A stretch of 64,000 nt of DNA. Source: a virus. The DNA lies in IMG/VR virus record IMGVR_UViG_3300034418_007369, positions 16,292 to 80,291 of that record; one strand, given 5' to 3'. Below, in pieces: positions 42,742 to 50,226 of this stretch; the first letter of the stretch is position 1, and every line of letters starts with the position of its first letter. Both the position numbers and the translations under genes were made by a program. The notes under the pieces were generated by a model, which was given only the letters and a program-made list of their open reading frames with translations, made no database searches and was not told the origin of the DNA.

Positions 42742-43212
42742 ATGAAAATAGCGGCACTAACCGATAATTTAGCACCATCGCAAAAGTCTTTTTATTTAAT
42801 AAAAGAGTTCAACAAATTATCACAAAAAAGCAAAAACTCTTGCTGTGTTTTTACTAATATCTCTGGGTCTGCTGTTACTAAGCCGCTTTTTGCCTGCTAT
42901 AGCTCGGCGTTTTTGTCCGAATACAACGGGGCCGTAATTGCCACGTCTATAGCCGAAGCAAAAACCCTATTAGAAACGAGCAGTAGCGCTAAAAAATATT
43001 TATACCTATGGGAAACTGAATGGACAATGGCGCCAATCAATCACGACGCAGCGTGTAAAATAATGCGTAATCCAAGACTAGAAATAGTAGCCAGAAGCGA
43101 AAGCCACGCAAAAGCAATAGAAAATTTCTGTAACAGAAAACCCATTGAGATAGTTGATGACTGGAATAGCCATCAATTATTAAAACTTATCGGAGGACAA
43201 AATGAAAATTGA
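42742..43212 (+). CDS. Half-sized GT-like protein, unknown function
   Basis: 156 residues, 27 bases after rmlB. Reads IAALTDNLAPSQKSFYLIKE, then AVIATSIAEAKTLLETS and YLYLWETEWTMAPINHDAAC, ending with IVARSESHAKAIENFCNRKP and IEIVDDWNSHQLLKL. This looks like the acceptor half of a GT-B enzyme alone, ending before a donor domain would start. From memory, similar short proteins recur in phage sugar islands. It may pair with another transferase or bind glycans. Overlaps the next gene by 11 bases. Confidence 0.55.
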   Translation: MKIAALTDNLAPSQKSFYLIKEFNKLSQKSKNSCCVFTNISGSAVTKPLFACYSSAFLSEYNGAVIATSIAEAKTLLETSSSAKKYLYLWETEWTMAPINHDAACKIMRNPRLEIVARSESHAKAIENFCNRKPIEIVDDWNSHQLLKLIGGQNEN

Positions 43213-43972
43213 TGAAGAGTTTGTAATAAGCAGATATAGTGAAAATGAAAGCACGTACTCTATTGCTAAAGAACTTGGAACTTATCCTAAAAAGATAGAG
43301 CGTATTCTCAAGAAGAATAATATTCAGCTTAGAAGCAAGTCTGAGTCTCAAAAACTGGCTCTAAAAGCTGGAAGGTGCGAGCATCCAACAAAAGGAAAGA
43401 AAAGAACAAAAGAAGAAAAAGTTAATATTAGTGAGGGCGTATATAATAATTGGCAAACCAAAACCAAGGAGGAAAGAAAAGAAATATCCAGAAAAGCCAG
43501 ACAGCGCTGGGACGAAATTCCCGCAGACAAAAAGCGCGACATGATGGAGGCCGCTGGCAGGGCGCTTCATAAAACTTGTAGTGAAGGCTCTAAGGCAGAG
43601 AGATATCTCTACAGGCAAATGAAAGAAGAAGGTCGCGAAGTTGTCATGCATAAAAAGAATCTTATCAGTGGAAACTTTGAAATAGATTTGTTTTTACCAG
43701 ACATTAAGACTATAATAGAGATAGATGGACCACAACACTTTTTACCATTATTTGGTCAAGATAAATTAAAAGAAGTAATCAAGCTAGATTCTATCAAGAA
43801 TGGATTGCTTTTAGCTGAAGGATATTGTATAATTAGAGTAAAGTATATGCTGAAGGGATTGTCCCAAAAATCAGCTAGGACATTGTGGGAGCTTGTTTCT
43901 GAACAGCTATATAAAATTGACAAGAAATTTCCTCCCAAGGACAGACGTTTCATTGAATTGGAGATAAAGTAA
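43202..43972 (+). CDS. EDxHD-type endonuclease with helix-turn-helix N-terminus, homing-like
   Basis: 256 residues. The N-terminus (TYSIAKELGTYPKKIERILK, then KKNNIQLRSKSESQ) looks like a DNA-binding HTH, followed by a Lys/Arg-rich linker with repeated KTKEERKEISRKARQRW units like NUMOD modules. The nuclease core is GNFEIDLFLPDIKTIIEIDG followed by PQHF, and a last strand with YCIIRVKYM. This resembles EDxHD homing or Vsr-like enzymes, also seen at 16254. It may be a free-standing homing endonuclease between sugar and recombination genes. Confidence 0.7.
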   Translation: MKIDEEFVISRYSENESTYSIAKELGTYPKKIERILKKNNIQLRSKSESQKLALKAGRCEHPTKGKKRTKEEKVNISEGVYNNWQTKTKEERKEISRKARQRWDEIPADKKRDMMEAAGRALHKTCSEGSKAERYLYRQMKEEGREVVMHKKNLISGNFEIDLFLPDIKTIIEIDGPQHFLPLFGQDKLKEVIKLDSIKNGLLLAEGYCIIRVKYMLKGLSQKSARTLWELVSEQLYKIDKKFPPKDRRFIELEIK

Positions 43973-44730
43973 TGAATTCTAGTACAGATTTGTTTGATAG
44001 AGAAGACATGATTGAGAATGTAATTGAAGTCGTACAAGAGGATAGGCCACCATATGGTTCTAAAGAATGGAACGACTTTGTTATGGAAAAGTTTGAACCT
44101 CACGAATTGATTGATGGAAATCCATTGGTTCATGGGCTACGAAGAATTGCAGAAGATTTGCTTGGAGATATTGTTGTTAGCAGGCCAACTCATGTGCTGG
44201 CTTCTGACGACCCTCATGGCCCCGGTAGGGCTACGATTGGTTTCGAGGTTGTGTTTGACTGGATGAACTCTGGTCAGCTTAGGACATACGGCGATGTTGC
44301 AGATGTGTGGCATGGCAATACAGACGATCTATTTTGCGCTCATCCCGCCGCTACAGCGGCTACGAAAGCTGAGTCAAGATGCCTAAGAAAAGCCCTTAAA
44401 ATACGCTGTGTGGCTGCTGAAGAGATCGCTAGAAACAAAGATGTGGCGGCTATCGTGCGTCAGTCTATCAAGGTTCAACCGAGCGATGGAGACTGGACAG
44501 AAGAAGATCCAATCACCACTCCACAGTTGAATTTTATTGATGGAAAATGTAAACAACTGAATGTAGACGTTTTGGCTTTTATTAATCAAGGAGAAAAGAC
44601 ATATAAAAATATTACAGAAGTAACAAAGATGACAGCATCTAAAATGTTGAAGCTGTTAAATGAGTATCAGAATGGTTCTAAAGAAATGCCCGAAGAAGTT
44701 AAGGGCTACAAAAGTAATTGGAGAGAATAA
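43972..44730 (+). CDS. Putative single-strand annealing protein, recombination-type
   Basis: 252 residues, sharing one base with the nuclease stop. The core GRATIGFEVVFDWMNSGQLR and YGDVADVWHGNTDDL precedes AATAATKAESRCLRKALKIR, a pattern like the A-x-T-x-A-E-S-R-A segment of Rad52- or Erf-like annealing proteins. The C-terminal third is a charged helical tail. The next gene, a zinc ribbon, is often its partner in phages by my recollection. Assignment to a specific family is uncertain. Confidence 0.55.
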   Translation: MNSSTDLFDREDMIENVIEVVQEDRPPYGSKEWNDFVMEKFEPHELIDGNPLVHGLRRIAEDLLGDIVVSRPTHVLASDDPHGPGRATIGFEVVFDWMNSGQLRTYGDVADVWHGNTDDLFCAHPAATAATKAESRCLRKALKIRCVAAEEIARNKDVAAIVRQSIKVQPSDGDWTEEDPITTPQLNFIDGKCKQLNVDVLAFINQGEKTYKNITEVTKMTASKMLKLLNEYQNGSKEMPEEVKGYKSNWRE

Positions 44731-45059
44731 TGAAGCTAAATTATAAACTTGGAAATCTTACTGTTGAATTTGAGTGCGATACTGTTAAAGAAGTTTTTAA
44801 TCAGTTGTCTACTTTTCAAGAGGTTTTCGGAGAAACGGAATGTGGAAAATGTGGATCTGAGAATCTAAGATTTGTTGTCCGCGAAAACGATGGCAACGAA
44901 TACTATGAGATCAGATGCAACGACTGTGGTGCAAGACTGTCATTCGGCGCGATGAAAAAGGGTGGAGGACTATTCCCGAAACGCAAAGACGGAGACGGAA
45001 ATTGGCTACCAGACAAGGGGTGGCAAAAGTGGAATAATCAAACTAAAAAATTGGAATAA
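44730..45059 (+). CDS. Zinc-ribbon protein
   Basis: 109 residues from the ATG at 44730, overlapping the previous stop (TAATGA); the ATG at 44718 lies inside that gene. Beta-type start (LNYKLGNLTVEFECDTVKEV), then a zinc ribbon with CGKCGSENLRFVV and a later IRCNDCGARLSFG, giving CxxC...CxxC. The tail is LFPKRKDGDGNWLPDKGWQK. Paired with the annealing-like gene upstream, suggesting a shared role in DNA recombination or repair. No exact family named. Confidence 0.7.
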   Translation: MKLNYKLGNLTVEFECDTVKEVFNQLSTFQEVFGETECGKCGSENLRFVVRENDGNEYYEIRCNDCGARLSFGAMKKGGGLFPKRKDGDGNWLPDKGWQKWNNQTKKLE

Positions 45060-45060
45060 A

Positions 45061-45927
45061 ATGAATATAATAATTTTTGGAGGCTCTGGCTACGTTGGAG
45101 CCTCCTTTTTAAAAAAACTTAAAACCGCTAATCATAACATAGATTCTGTATCAAGAAAAGACTGCGATCTTCTTTATGAAGAAAGCGTTTATAATTATTT
45201 GAAAATTAAAAAGCCAGATTATGTTATAAACTGCGCTGGATATACTGGCAAGCCAAATGTAGATGCCTGCGAAAACAATAAATCAGATTGTATAGCTGGT
45301 AATATAACCATACCAAGCATACTAGCAAGATGCTGCAAAAACCTTGGAATAACATGGGGGCATGTGTCATCTGGATGTATATATACGGGAAGAAACAAAG
45401 ATGGAAATGGTTTTACAGAACTAGATTTGCCAAACTTTTCTTTTAGGCAAAATAATTGCAGCTTTTATTCTGGAACCAAGGCTCTTTCCGAAGAGATTAT
45501 TTTAGATTATAATAATTGTCATATTTGGAGGTTAAGAGTCCCATTTTCAAATATCTCTGGAAACAGAAATTATATATCTAAAGTTATGAACTATAGCAAA
45601 CTTTTAGACGTAGAAAATAGCATCTCAAACATTGAAGAATTTGCTCAATGCGCCATAGACTGCATGGAAAAGTCATTACCGCTAGGTATTTATAATCTTA
45701 CAAATCCGGGATCTATAACAACAAAAAGGATCACCGAATTACTGAAAGAATACAATATCTGCAATAAAGAATTTGAATTCTTTGAATCTGAGGACGAATT
45801 CATGACAAATGCAGCCATCGCGCCAAGATCAAGCTGCGTGTTAGATAGCTCTAAAGCCATATCGCTTGGCCTAGAGTTGCTTCCGGCAGAAGAATCAGTT
45901 ATCAAGTGTTTAAAAAATTGGACATGA
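45061..45927 (+). CDS. RmlD-like nucleotide-sugar reductase
   Basis: 288 residues from the ATG at 45061, one base after the zinc-ribbon stop. Rossmann loop FGGSGYVG, NCAGYTGKPNVDACENN (the RmlD VDxxE element), and Tyr136/Lys140 in FYSGTK. WRLRVPFSNISGNRNYISKV completes the match to the dTDP-4-dehydrorhamnose reductase family. RmlC, the usual epimerase partner, is not seen, so the product may not be rhamnose. It is the last plus-strand gene, ending one base from a minus-strand gene. Confidence 0.8.
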   Translation: MNIIIFGGSGYVGASFLKKLKTANHNIDSVSRKDCDLLYEESVYNYLKIKKPDYVINCAGYTGKPNVDACENNKSDCIAGNITIPSILARCCKNLGITWGHVSSGCIYTGRNKDGNGFTELDLPNFSFRQNNCSFYSGTKALSEEIILDYNNCHIWRLRVPFSNISGNRNYISKVMNYSKLLDVENSISNIEEFAQCAIDCMEKSLPLGIYNLTNPGSITTKRITELLKEYNICNKEFEFFESEDEFMTNAAIAPRSSCVLDSSKAISLGLELLPAEESVIKCLKNWT

Positions 45928-45928
45928 T

Positions 45929-46489
45929 TTATTTTCTTACACACAGTAGAATATCATCAAATCTTCCTTTGACATGTCTTAGGTCTCTAATTTCCGGCAG
46001 ATGTGTCCCTCCAAGCTCTTTATACTTTAAAATAAGCCTGTTTGCGTTTTCTATGCTGCCTATATCTTCAATTATCAGAAGCCCATTGGGTTTTAATTTT
46101 TTGAAATATAACTCTAGGCAGGAAAATTGGGAATGTAAATTGTGAGGGCCATCATCTATGACAATATCAAAATCAGGTAGACGGCAAGAAACATCAAGGT
46201 CATATGCGTTTTCCTTCAAAAGAAAAACCCTATTTTTAAGAGGGCCGTTTTCTATAGTTTCCCACAAGATCTTAGGAATATTCAAGTCTATGCCATATAT
46301 TCTAGAGTTTGGAAAAACCTCAGACCATAACATTATCGAGTCCCCTTGTTCTACACCTATCTCTAATATGTCTAAATTTTTATTTCTATGACCAAGAAAC
46401 TTTTCTTCGTAAAAACAATCTATGTATGAATGACTGGTGTTCTTGTCGGTATTTTTATAATTAATAATTAATTCTTTTATTGTTTTCAT
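45929..46489 (-). CDS. Class I SAM-dependent methyltransferase
   Basis: 186 residues. SAM loop DILEIGVEQGDSIMLWSEVF near residue 40, then IYGIDLNIPKI as the acidic strand-2 end, DFDIVIDDGPHNLHSQF as the strand-4 region, and KPNGLLIIEDIGSIENANR. This set matches small methyltransferases in antibiotic and polysaccharide pathways. Start directly follows the upstream gene's stop (TAA then ATG). Probably modifies a sugar in the minus-strand decoration group. Confidence 0.75.
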   Translation of the reverse strand: MKTIKELIINYKNTDKNTSHSYIDCFYEEKFLGHRNKNLDILEIGVEQGDSIMLWSEVFPNSRIYGIDLNIPKILWETIENGPLKNRVFLLKENAYDLDVSCRLPDFDIVIDDGPHNLHSQFSCLELYFKKLKPNGLLIIEDIGSIENANRLILKYKELGGTHLPEIRDLRHVKGRFDDILLCVRK

Positions 46490-47785
46490 TTATCTGGCCT
46501 CAACCCTAAACAGAAATTGAACCTCGTGACATGTGTTTTGAATAAATCTATAAATATCTTCATCGGCAAATTTAGGAAATAATTGTTTGGCCCTATCGAA
46601 CCATTGAGTAGGAATATATTGCTTACTTTGAAGTTTTAGTTTTTTATTCATATCGTGCCACCAAGCCTCTTCAAACTCATCAAAGTGCTGAATCATATGC
46701 TCGCTAATCACATGAAGGTGTCCCGGACACATCGCCATCTCTTGCCCAAAATGAGGAACTTTAATTGTTACACTCGCTCCAACTCTACAAATACGCGCAA
46801 TATCTCTAATCAAAATAGAAACATTTGGCACATGCTCTAAACAATGAGATGAATATACCTCGTCAACGAAATCATCTGGTAAAGGTATCCCCATCGAAAA
46901 ATCTGCCTGAATATCTACCCTTGGGTCATCCAGTATATCACAATTTATAAAACCCTCCCTTGGGTAAATACCTCCACCAATATCAATTTTTATACCTTGA
47001 GAAAAATCGAATTTAGATTTTAGCTTTTGTAGCATTTCTTCACTTAACATGAGCCTCATAATCTCCTCTCTTTTTAGGCAGGGATTGTAGTCTTTACCCC
47101 TGTAAATTTTCCAAAATCTAGAACAGTATGCATTAGAACAATCTTCCGGCACCCCTTCTGGGGCCAGTTTTATTAGCGGTAATAGGTTGTAACCGTGCTC
47201 AACAATATATTGAACATCGAGATAATTATGTATGTGATGTAGATCAATACATTCATCAAGTTTTCCATATCTGTCGATTTTATCATTGATAAAACTATCT
47301 ATTTTATTTTCATGTACAACATGAACCAAATCATAAACATTATCATAAGCCCTACCCCTCGCGTCTGACGATCTAGAAAAAACATATACACATTCGTCAT
47401 CGTATGAATGATTACAAATATAGGACACGAAGTCTTCTTCCATAATAAGGTCCGATCTAATCAAAATAGTTAATTTTTTTGACAGTTCACTTAAAGCAAA
47501 GTGGGCCGTAGAAAACTGTAAAGAATCTTTCTCGTCTATGAGCAGTATATCTTTCAATAGCGGGAAGTCTTTTAAAGATTCTAGAACCTCGGATGGAGTA
47601 GAATAGTATGTAGCAAAATAAACATCTACATCATATTTTTTAGATAGTTTTTTGACAAGGTTTTCGTAATGAACACGAACCTGAGAAAAATCTATGGTGT
47701 AAGGCCACCACAAAGAACCATGAAAAGGGATTCTATTTTCTTTATAGAGATAACCTCTAATAATAAGATTAAGCCTCTTTTCCAT
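46490..47785 (-). CDS. Two-domain protein with a C-terminal methyltransferase
   Basis: 431 residues. The first ~240 residues (LIIRGYLYKENRIPFHGSLW, VYFATYYSTPSEVLE, LTILIRSDLIMEEDF) look like a GT-type alpha/beta domain with no clear signature. The C-terminal part is a class I methyltransferase: KIDIGGGIYPREGFINCDIL, ADFSMGIPLPDDFVDEVYSS, HCLEHVPN and then RVGASVTIKVPHFGQEM. It may combine transfer and methylation of the same glycan. Overlaps the cytidylyltransferase gene by 17 bases. Confidence 0.7.
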   Translation of the reverse strand: MEKRLNLIIRGYLYKENRIPFHGSLWWPYTIDFSQVRVHYENLVKKLSKKYDVDVYFATYYSTPSEVLESLKDFPLLKDILLIDEKDSLQFSTAHFALSELSKKLTILIRSDLIMEEDFVSYICNHSYDDECVYVFSRSSDARGRAYDNVYDLVHVVHENKIDSFINDKIDRYGKLDECIDLHHIHNYLDVQYIVEHGYNLLPLIKLAPEGVPEDCSNAYCSRFWKIYRGKDYNPCLKREEIMRLMLSEEMLQKLKSKFDFSQGIKIDIGGGIYPREGFINCDILDDPRVDIQADFSMGIPLPDDFVDEVYSSHCLEHVPNVSILIRDIARICRVGASVTIKVPHFGQEMAMCPGHLHVISEHMIQHFDEFEEAWWHDMNKKLKLQSKQYIPTQWFDRAKQLFPKFADEDIYRFIQNTCHEVQFLFRVEAR

Positions 47786-48206
47786 GCTTTAGCACTCTCT
47801 TCTTTATTTCGGAAGAGCTTATACCCTTCGTATATGGGATATAAACTAAAACAATTTTATTCAAGTCTAACCACTCTTGAGAAAATCTCATTTGAGAATA
47901 GTAGTCTTTGTTAACCCAGTCGTCGCCAATGGCTATAATATGAGGACGAACACTCATAATAGCCGGTTTACTATCGGCGCCAAAAGTGTTTTCTATAATA
48001 TCATCAACATACTGACAATGAAGTAAAGCCAGTCTTCTCTCTTCATAAGAAAAAACCGGCTCACTTTTGTATGACCGAATAAAACTATCCGTATTTAAAG
48101 AGACGACAACTCTATCCGAAATCTGCTTACACTTCTTTAAAAAATTAAAATGACCATAGTGCAGCAGATCGAAAGTCCCGCCGGTATAAAGAACCCTCTG
48201 AGACAT
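47769..48206 (-). CDS. Cytidylyltransferase (TagD/GCT-like)
   Basis: 145 residues from the ATG at 48206, which overlaps the upstream stop (TGATG); the GTG at 48209 is unlikely. YTGGTFDLLHYGHFNFL holds the nucleotidyltransferase HxGH (residues 16-19), followed by VVVSLNTDSFIR and KGISSSEIKKRV, the C-terminal ISSxxIxxR. It should form a CDP-activated group such as CDP-glycerol or an ADP/CDP-heptose precursor. Its gene follows a tail structural gene, so it may serve virion decoration. Confidence 0.82.
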   Translation of the reverse strand: MSQRVLYTGGTFDLLHYGHFNFLKKCKQISDRVVVSLNTDSFIRSYKSEPVFSYEERRLALLHCQYVDDIIENTFGADSKPAIMSVRPHIIAIGDDWVNKDYYSQMRFSQEWLDLNKIVLVYIPYTKGISSSEIKKRVLKHGKEA

Positions 48207-49168
48207 CACAGGTACTCTAGAGACACATAGAGTCCATACTGCTCCTTAGATCCAAGAGATAAAGGACTTGCAGACAAAGCTATTGCCCATGTGTGATGAG
48301 TATCGACGCCGGTTCCACCGTATGTTCTTGGCAGATTAGTAGATGACGAGCCATCGCCAAACTGAACCGCCGAACTGTGCCAAGTCAATTGATTACTTGA
48401 GCTTGTTAAATATTGCGTCCACTTTGGCCAAACCAATCCGGTTCCGCTAACGACCTCGCTAGCCTGAAGGCCCTTTTGACCACTTCCGGGAGAATCCAAA
48501 AGAGGAACAACAAGACCGCTACCGCCAACAGTTTCATCATCTCCAGTATAAGCGCCAAGCCTAGCATCACCATTTACGGCACTGGAGCTATCCAGCCCAT
48601 TATAGAAAACGGTACCAAGACTATTTGTATAATAATTCTTAGTAACAAGCTCTGCTGGCCAAGGCTCACCCCACCAAAAAGCGTCCCCGCTGCCAACAAC
48701 AGGAGAAGAAACTCCAGCAGACCCCTGAGACGTATATGTAGAACCACCAAAGTTTACAATTTCAGCGACTTTTGTATTTACACCACTAGCCGGGGCATTT
48801 ATGTAAGACCTATCATACACTCTAAGCTGGCAGTTTTGAACCTTTACAGCGGAAGTGTGTCCAAACCTAATGCCAACAGTAGATTGAAAACTAGGAACTC
48901 CACTCAGCCCAACAGAATATGCCGGTCCAGTATGGTCAACCTCACACATCCCGCTTGGAAAAGTATCACCAACATATTTTATATTCGTTACTGAAGAACC
49001 GATAGTGGCACCATTGGCAGATGATATGTTGGTTCTAGCTTGATACGAGCCTATCTGAACAGATGATCCAGCGGAAGCGCCAAAAAACCCAAGACCAGAA
49101 CCAGAAAGCGTCTCTACGCTCGGTGTCGCATCACTATTGTTTAATATTTGAAAATCTATTGTCGCCAT
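48206..49168 (-). CDS. Probable virion structural protein
   Basis: 320 residues. Ser/Gly/Asn-rich beta-type sequence with few charges: IDFQILNNSDATPSVETLSG, KYVGDTFPSGMCEVDHTGPA, AFWWGEPWPAELVT, THHTWAIALSASPLSLGSKE and the end QYGLYVSLEYL. From memory, the last part recurs in phage virion proteins. Strong AAAGGAG upstream and its own leader with a candidate promoter motif (49189-49199). Likely a tail or capsid-associated protein, exact position unknown. Confidence 0.65.
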   Translation of the reverse strand: MATIDFQILNNSDATPSVETLSGSGLGFFGASAGSSVQIGSYQARTNISSANGATIGSSVTNIKYVGDTFPSGMCEVDHTGPAYSVGLSGVPSFQSTVGIRFGHTSAVKVQNCQLRVYDRSYINAPASGVNTKVAEIVNFGGSTYTSQGSAGVSSPVVGSGDAFWWGEPWPAELVTKNYYTNSLGTVFYNGLDSSSAVNGDARLGAYTGDDETVGGSGLVVPLLDSPGSGQKGLQASEVVSGTGLVWPKWTQYLTSSSNQLTWHSSAVQFGDGSSSTNLPRTYGGTGVDTHHTWAIALSASPLSLGSKEQYGLYVSLEYL

Positions 49169-49188
49169 TGTTTATCTCCTTTAAGTAT

Positions 49189-49199
49189 ATATACACAAT
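49189..49199 (-). promoter_or_regulatory. Candidate phage promoter motif ATTGTGTATAT (minus strand)
   Basis: Exact second copy of the 11-mer found at 4264-4274, read on the minus strand and ending 20 bases before the ATG of the structural gene at 49168. If it is a -10-type element the leader would be very short. It lies in the 52-base gap after the oxygenase gene. Function is inferred from the match only. Confidence 0.4.
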
Positions 49200-49220
49200 A
49201 ACTATTGTATTTTGAATATT

Positions 49221-49781
49221 TTATAAGAAAAAAGCCCTATCTCTAATTTGATCGCCTTGCTCGTTTTTGCTCCACAGGAAAACACAAATCGTACACCTTG
49301 GCTGTGGACCAACAACCTTTAAAACCTCATGAAAACTCTCATCAGTACACCTGAACAGTGTCAGCTGGTTAAATTCTGGAAGAACCTTTGTTTCGTTCAA
49401 AACAAACTCGCCACCCCAAGAATCTTCCCAATGAGGATTTACAGACAGCACACAACTATATTCTCTTTTCCATCCAGTGGATCGCATGAGAGACGAATCT
49501 AAGTGCCTACTCAAAAACCCACCACCTGTAAGCATGTGCATACCAGCCCCATGAAGCTCTAAATCAGCGAACACATCGCCAGAAACATATGGAGACACCG
49601 CTTCGATCATACTATATATACACCTATTTGCTATATCCGGCAAATCCTTGTGACTCTTCGTTGCATATTTTTCTGCATTTTTATCACTATAATGATGCCA
49701 AATCCTAGAGTTTGGATCTGGCCAAGAATGCCACAAAGACCTCAAAATCAAGGGGTCTATAGCATTATTTATTATTTGCAT
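49221..49781 (-). CDS. 2OG-Fe(II) dioxygenase
   Basis: 186 residues. The facial triad is visible: His93 and Asp95 in FLSRHLDSS, His151 in ESFHEVLKV, and Arg162 in PQPRCTICVF as the 2-oxoglutarate anchor. This is the prolyl-hydroxylase-like 2OG oxygenase family, which hydroxylates a protein or small substrate. Set between a structural gene and a small Cys-containing gene in the virion block, it may hydroxylate a virion protein to allow glycosylation, but this is inference. Confidence 0.82.
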   Translation of the reverse strand: MQIINNAIDPLILRSLWHSWPDPNSRIWHHYSDKNAEKYATKSHKDLPDIANRCIYSMIEAVSPYVSGDVFADLELHGAGMHMLTGGGFLSRHLDSSLMRSTGWKREYSCVLSVNPHWEDSWGGEFVLNETKVLPEFNQLTLFRCTDESFHEVLKVVGPQPRCTICVFLWSKNEQGDQIRDRAFFL

Positions 49782-50226
49782 CTTCTATCTTCCTTTGCTT
49801 TTTAACAGCCAAATAAAACATCTTTGATGCCATCGCAGATTTTATTTTTCTTGGCATATATGAAATACCATATCCAAGCATGTCTGATTTTTTTACTAGG
49901 TATTCGACAATTTCTTTTTCTCTTCTTAAACACTCGTCCACGCCCCAAATATTCATTTTGACCTCATAATCAGCGCAACCGCATGACTCTGGAGGTATTT
50001 TGTCCAACATGTTTTTTGGTATAGATTTTTCTATAATCTTCTTTAACATGGAGCCAACCCCAGTCTCTGACTTGCTTTTTAGCTCTTCTATTATCTCCTT
50101 CTTGTTTATTAAGATATATCTTTGATGATCCGGCGAACACATTTTCCAGTTCTCAACAAATAAAAACTTCTTTTTGGATAATGATGCTTCATATCCCCAT
50201 TTACGTATTTGATCTAAATGACTCAT
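49765..50226 (-). CDS. Small Cys-containing protein, unknown function
   Basis: 153 residues from the ATG at 50226, with a strong GGAGGGAGG just upstream; a longer in-frame reading would run into the next gene. It has WGYEASLSKKKFLFVENWKM, a SCGCADYEVKMNIWGVDECL cluster and a basic tail (MPRKIKSAMASKMFYLAVKK). A CxC pair followed by an NxWGxxxC arrangement recurs, from memory, in uncharacterised marine phage proteins. Overlaps the oxygenase gene by 17 bases. Confidence 0.6.
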   Translation of the reverse strand: MSHLDQIRKWGYEASLSKKKFLFVENWKMCSPDHQRYILINKKEIIEELKSKSETGVGSMLKKIIEKSIPKNMLDKIPPESCGCADYEVKMNIWGVDECLRREKEIVEYLVKKSDMLGYGISYMPRKIKSAMASKMFYLAVKKQRKIEDANNK

